Shown here piece by piece: positions 63,411 through 64,000 of a DNA stretch of 64,000 bases. The notes under the pieces were generated by a model. That model saw only the letters and a list, made by a program, of their open reading frames with translations, ran no database searches and had not been told where the DNA came from. Numbering within the stretch: the stretch's first letter is position 1; every line of letters starts with the position of its first letter. Source of the stretch: Antrihabitans auranticaus (lineage in GTDB: Bacteria; Actinomycetota; Actinomycetes; Mycobacteriales; Mycobacteriaceae); contig NZ_JAEMNW010000002.1 in the NCBI RefSeq assembly GCF_016481275.1, forward strand, positions 682,001 to 746,000, written 5' to 3'. Position numbers and translations under genes: made by a program.

Positions 63411-63935
63411 TTGGCTCGTGACGAACTGCCGGACCGGCCCGGCGCAGACGATCCGGGTCGTGGTCGGCGGATCGGCATCGACGTGGGAAGTGTGCGAATC
63501 GGGGTCGCATCCTGCGATCCTGACGGAATTCTTGCCACGCCGGTGGAAACTGTTGCGCGTTCGAACGAATCCTCGAAGAACGCACCCGATCTGCGCCGCA
63601 TTGCCGCCATCGTCGATGAGTACGAGGCGGTCGAGGTGATCGTCGGTTTGCCGCGGACCCTGCGGGGTACACACGGAGCGGCCGCGGCCGCCGCTACCGA
63701 GTACGCCGGACGGCTACGCGAGAAGTTGGCACCGGTGCCCGTGCGGTTGTCCGACGAGCGGTTGACTACGGTGTCTGCAGCGCGCTCGCTCCGGGACAGT
63801 GGAGTTCGTGCAAAGGGCCAGCGAAACATCATCGACCAGGCCGCTGCCGTGTCGATTCTGCAAGGCTGGCTCGACGAGCGGAAACGAGACAACGCAATGA
63901 CGCAAGACCCCAACCGACCCGGAGACGATCTGTGA
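63411..63935 (+). CDS. ruvX: Holliday junction resolvase-like RuvX/YqgF, 174 aa
   Basis: An RNase H-fold protein. [22 protein letters not shown] carries the first catalytic Asp, [13 protein letters not shown] the central motif and [13 protein letters not shown] the Glu motif. The N-terminus is about 15 residues longer than in Escherichia coli YqgF. Family members act in pre-16S rRNA 5' processing, with DNA resolvase activity also reported. TTG 63411 has only a weak GGAAG upstream. The stop overlaps mltG by GTGA. Confidence 0.93.
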   Translation: MARDELPDRPGADDPGRGRRIGIDVGSVRIGVASCDPDGILATPVETVARSNESSKNAPDLRRIAAIVDEYEAVEVIVGLPRTLRGTHGAAAAAATEYAGRLREKLAPVPVRLSDERLTTVSAARSLRDSGVRAKGQRNIIDQAAAVSILQGWLDERKRDNAMTQDPNRPGDDL

Positions 63936-64000
63936 GCAACCGCCGATACCCGACCGAACACAACGCGGAAGATGTGTACCCGCAGTCCAGTCGGCAGGGT
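63932..64000 (+). CDS. mltG: endolytic transglycosylase MltG, N-terminal fragment
   Basis: Only the first 23 codons ([20 protein letters not shown]) are in the window. The GTG overlaps the ruvX stop by GTGA. The assignment to MltG rests on conserved order alaS-ruvX-mltG; the visible N-terminus is a polar cytoplasmic tail, as expected before its membrane helix, but is not diagnostic by itself. Confidence 0.6.
   Translation, partial: MSNRRYPTEHNAEDVYPQSSRQG

Overview
The window looks like the chromosome of a mycolic-acid-containing actinomycete (order Mycobacteriales, most like Rhodococcus or another Nocardiaceae genus). The reasons are high GC with strong third-position GC bias, many GTG/TTG starts, many 1-4 nt ATGA/GTGA gene overlaps, several probable leaderless starts, a phosphatidylinositol-mannoside cluster, actinobacterial LexA boxes, a wax-ester synthase/DGAT, ESX-type secreted proteins, and a gene order close to that recalled for Mycobacterium tuberculosis from Rv2614c (thrS) down to Rv2553c (mltG). 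No rRNA, tRNA, CRISPR array, insertion sequence or prophage was seen.

Layout. 1-3.4 kb: a small unknown gene, a tandem universal stress protein with an amino-acid permease, and an SRPBCC protein. 3.4-5.3 kb (minus): a compact operon of membrane protein, XRE repressor, quinone-oxidoreductase-like enzyme and a 44-residue basic protein, driven by a promoter buried in three copies of a 20-bp dyad operator. 5.3-10.6 kb (minus): a PEP-dependent dihydroxyacetone kinase operon dhaK-dhaL-dhaM, where DhaM is fused to HPr and a full enzyme I, followed by a CoA-transferase. 10.7-14.9 kb: a WS/DGAT, a TetR regulator and two SDR enzymes, with two 16-bp operators in the divergent control region. 14.86-15.06 kb: a structured 60-71 bp tandem repeat. 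15.1-17.4 kb: an FMN reductase, two small membrane proteins and a FhuF-type Fe-S protein.

17.4-24 kb is the tightly coupled thrS-HIT-pgsA-patA-pimA-LemA/NUDIX operon, which starts the phosphatidylinositol-mannoside pathway, followed by an ArsB-like permease. 25-42 kb is a conserved housekeeping block: pdxS, tesB and pdxT (vitamin B6), yebC, ruvCAB under a LexA box, yajC-secD-secF, a peptide-binding lipoprotein, apt, rel, ppiB, hisS and, further on, mdh. The metallo-hydrolase gene that normally sits between ppiB and hisS is absent.

43-54.9 kb: an orphan EspC-like/alanine-proline-rich type VII secretion substrate pair, a radical SAM gene with its own LexA box, korAB (2-oxoglutarate:ferredoxin oxidoreductase), a lipoprotein and a zinc metallopeptidase, aspS, a DUF389 membrane protein and an APH-fold protein. 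54.9-60.6 kb holds the most interesting feature. Two tandem DGPF/YCII-protein plus ECF42-type sigma-factor modules, and a nearby alpha/beta hydrolase, all share one promoter architecture (TGTCGA, 17 bp, CGAC or CGTC), which suggests a local autoregulated sigma regulon. rarA lies inside it on the other strand. The window ends with alaS, ruvX and the first codons of mltG.
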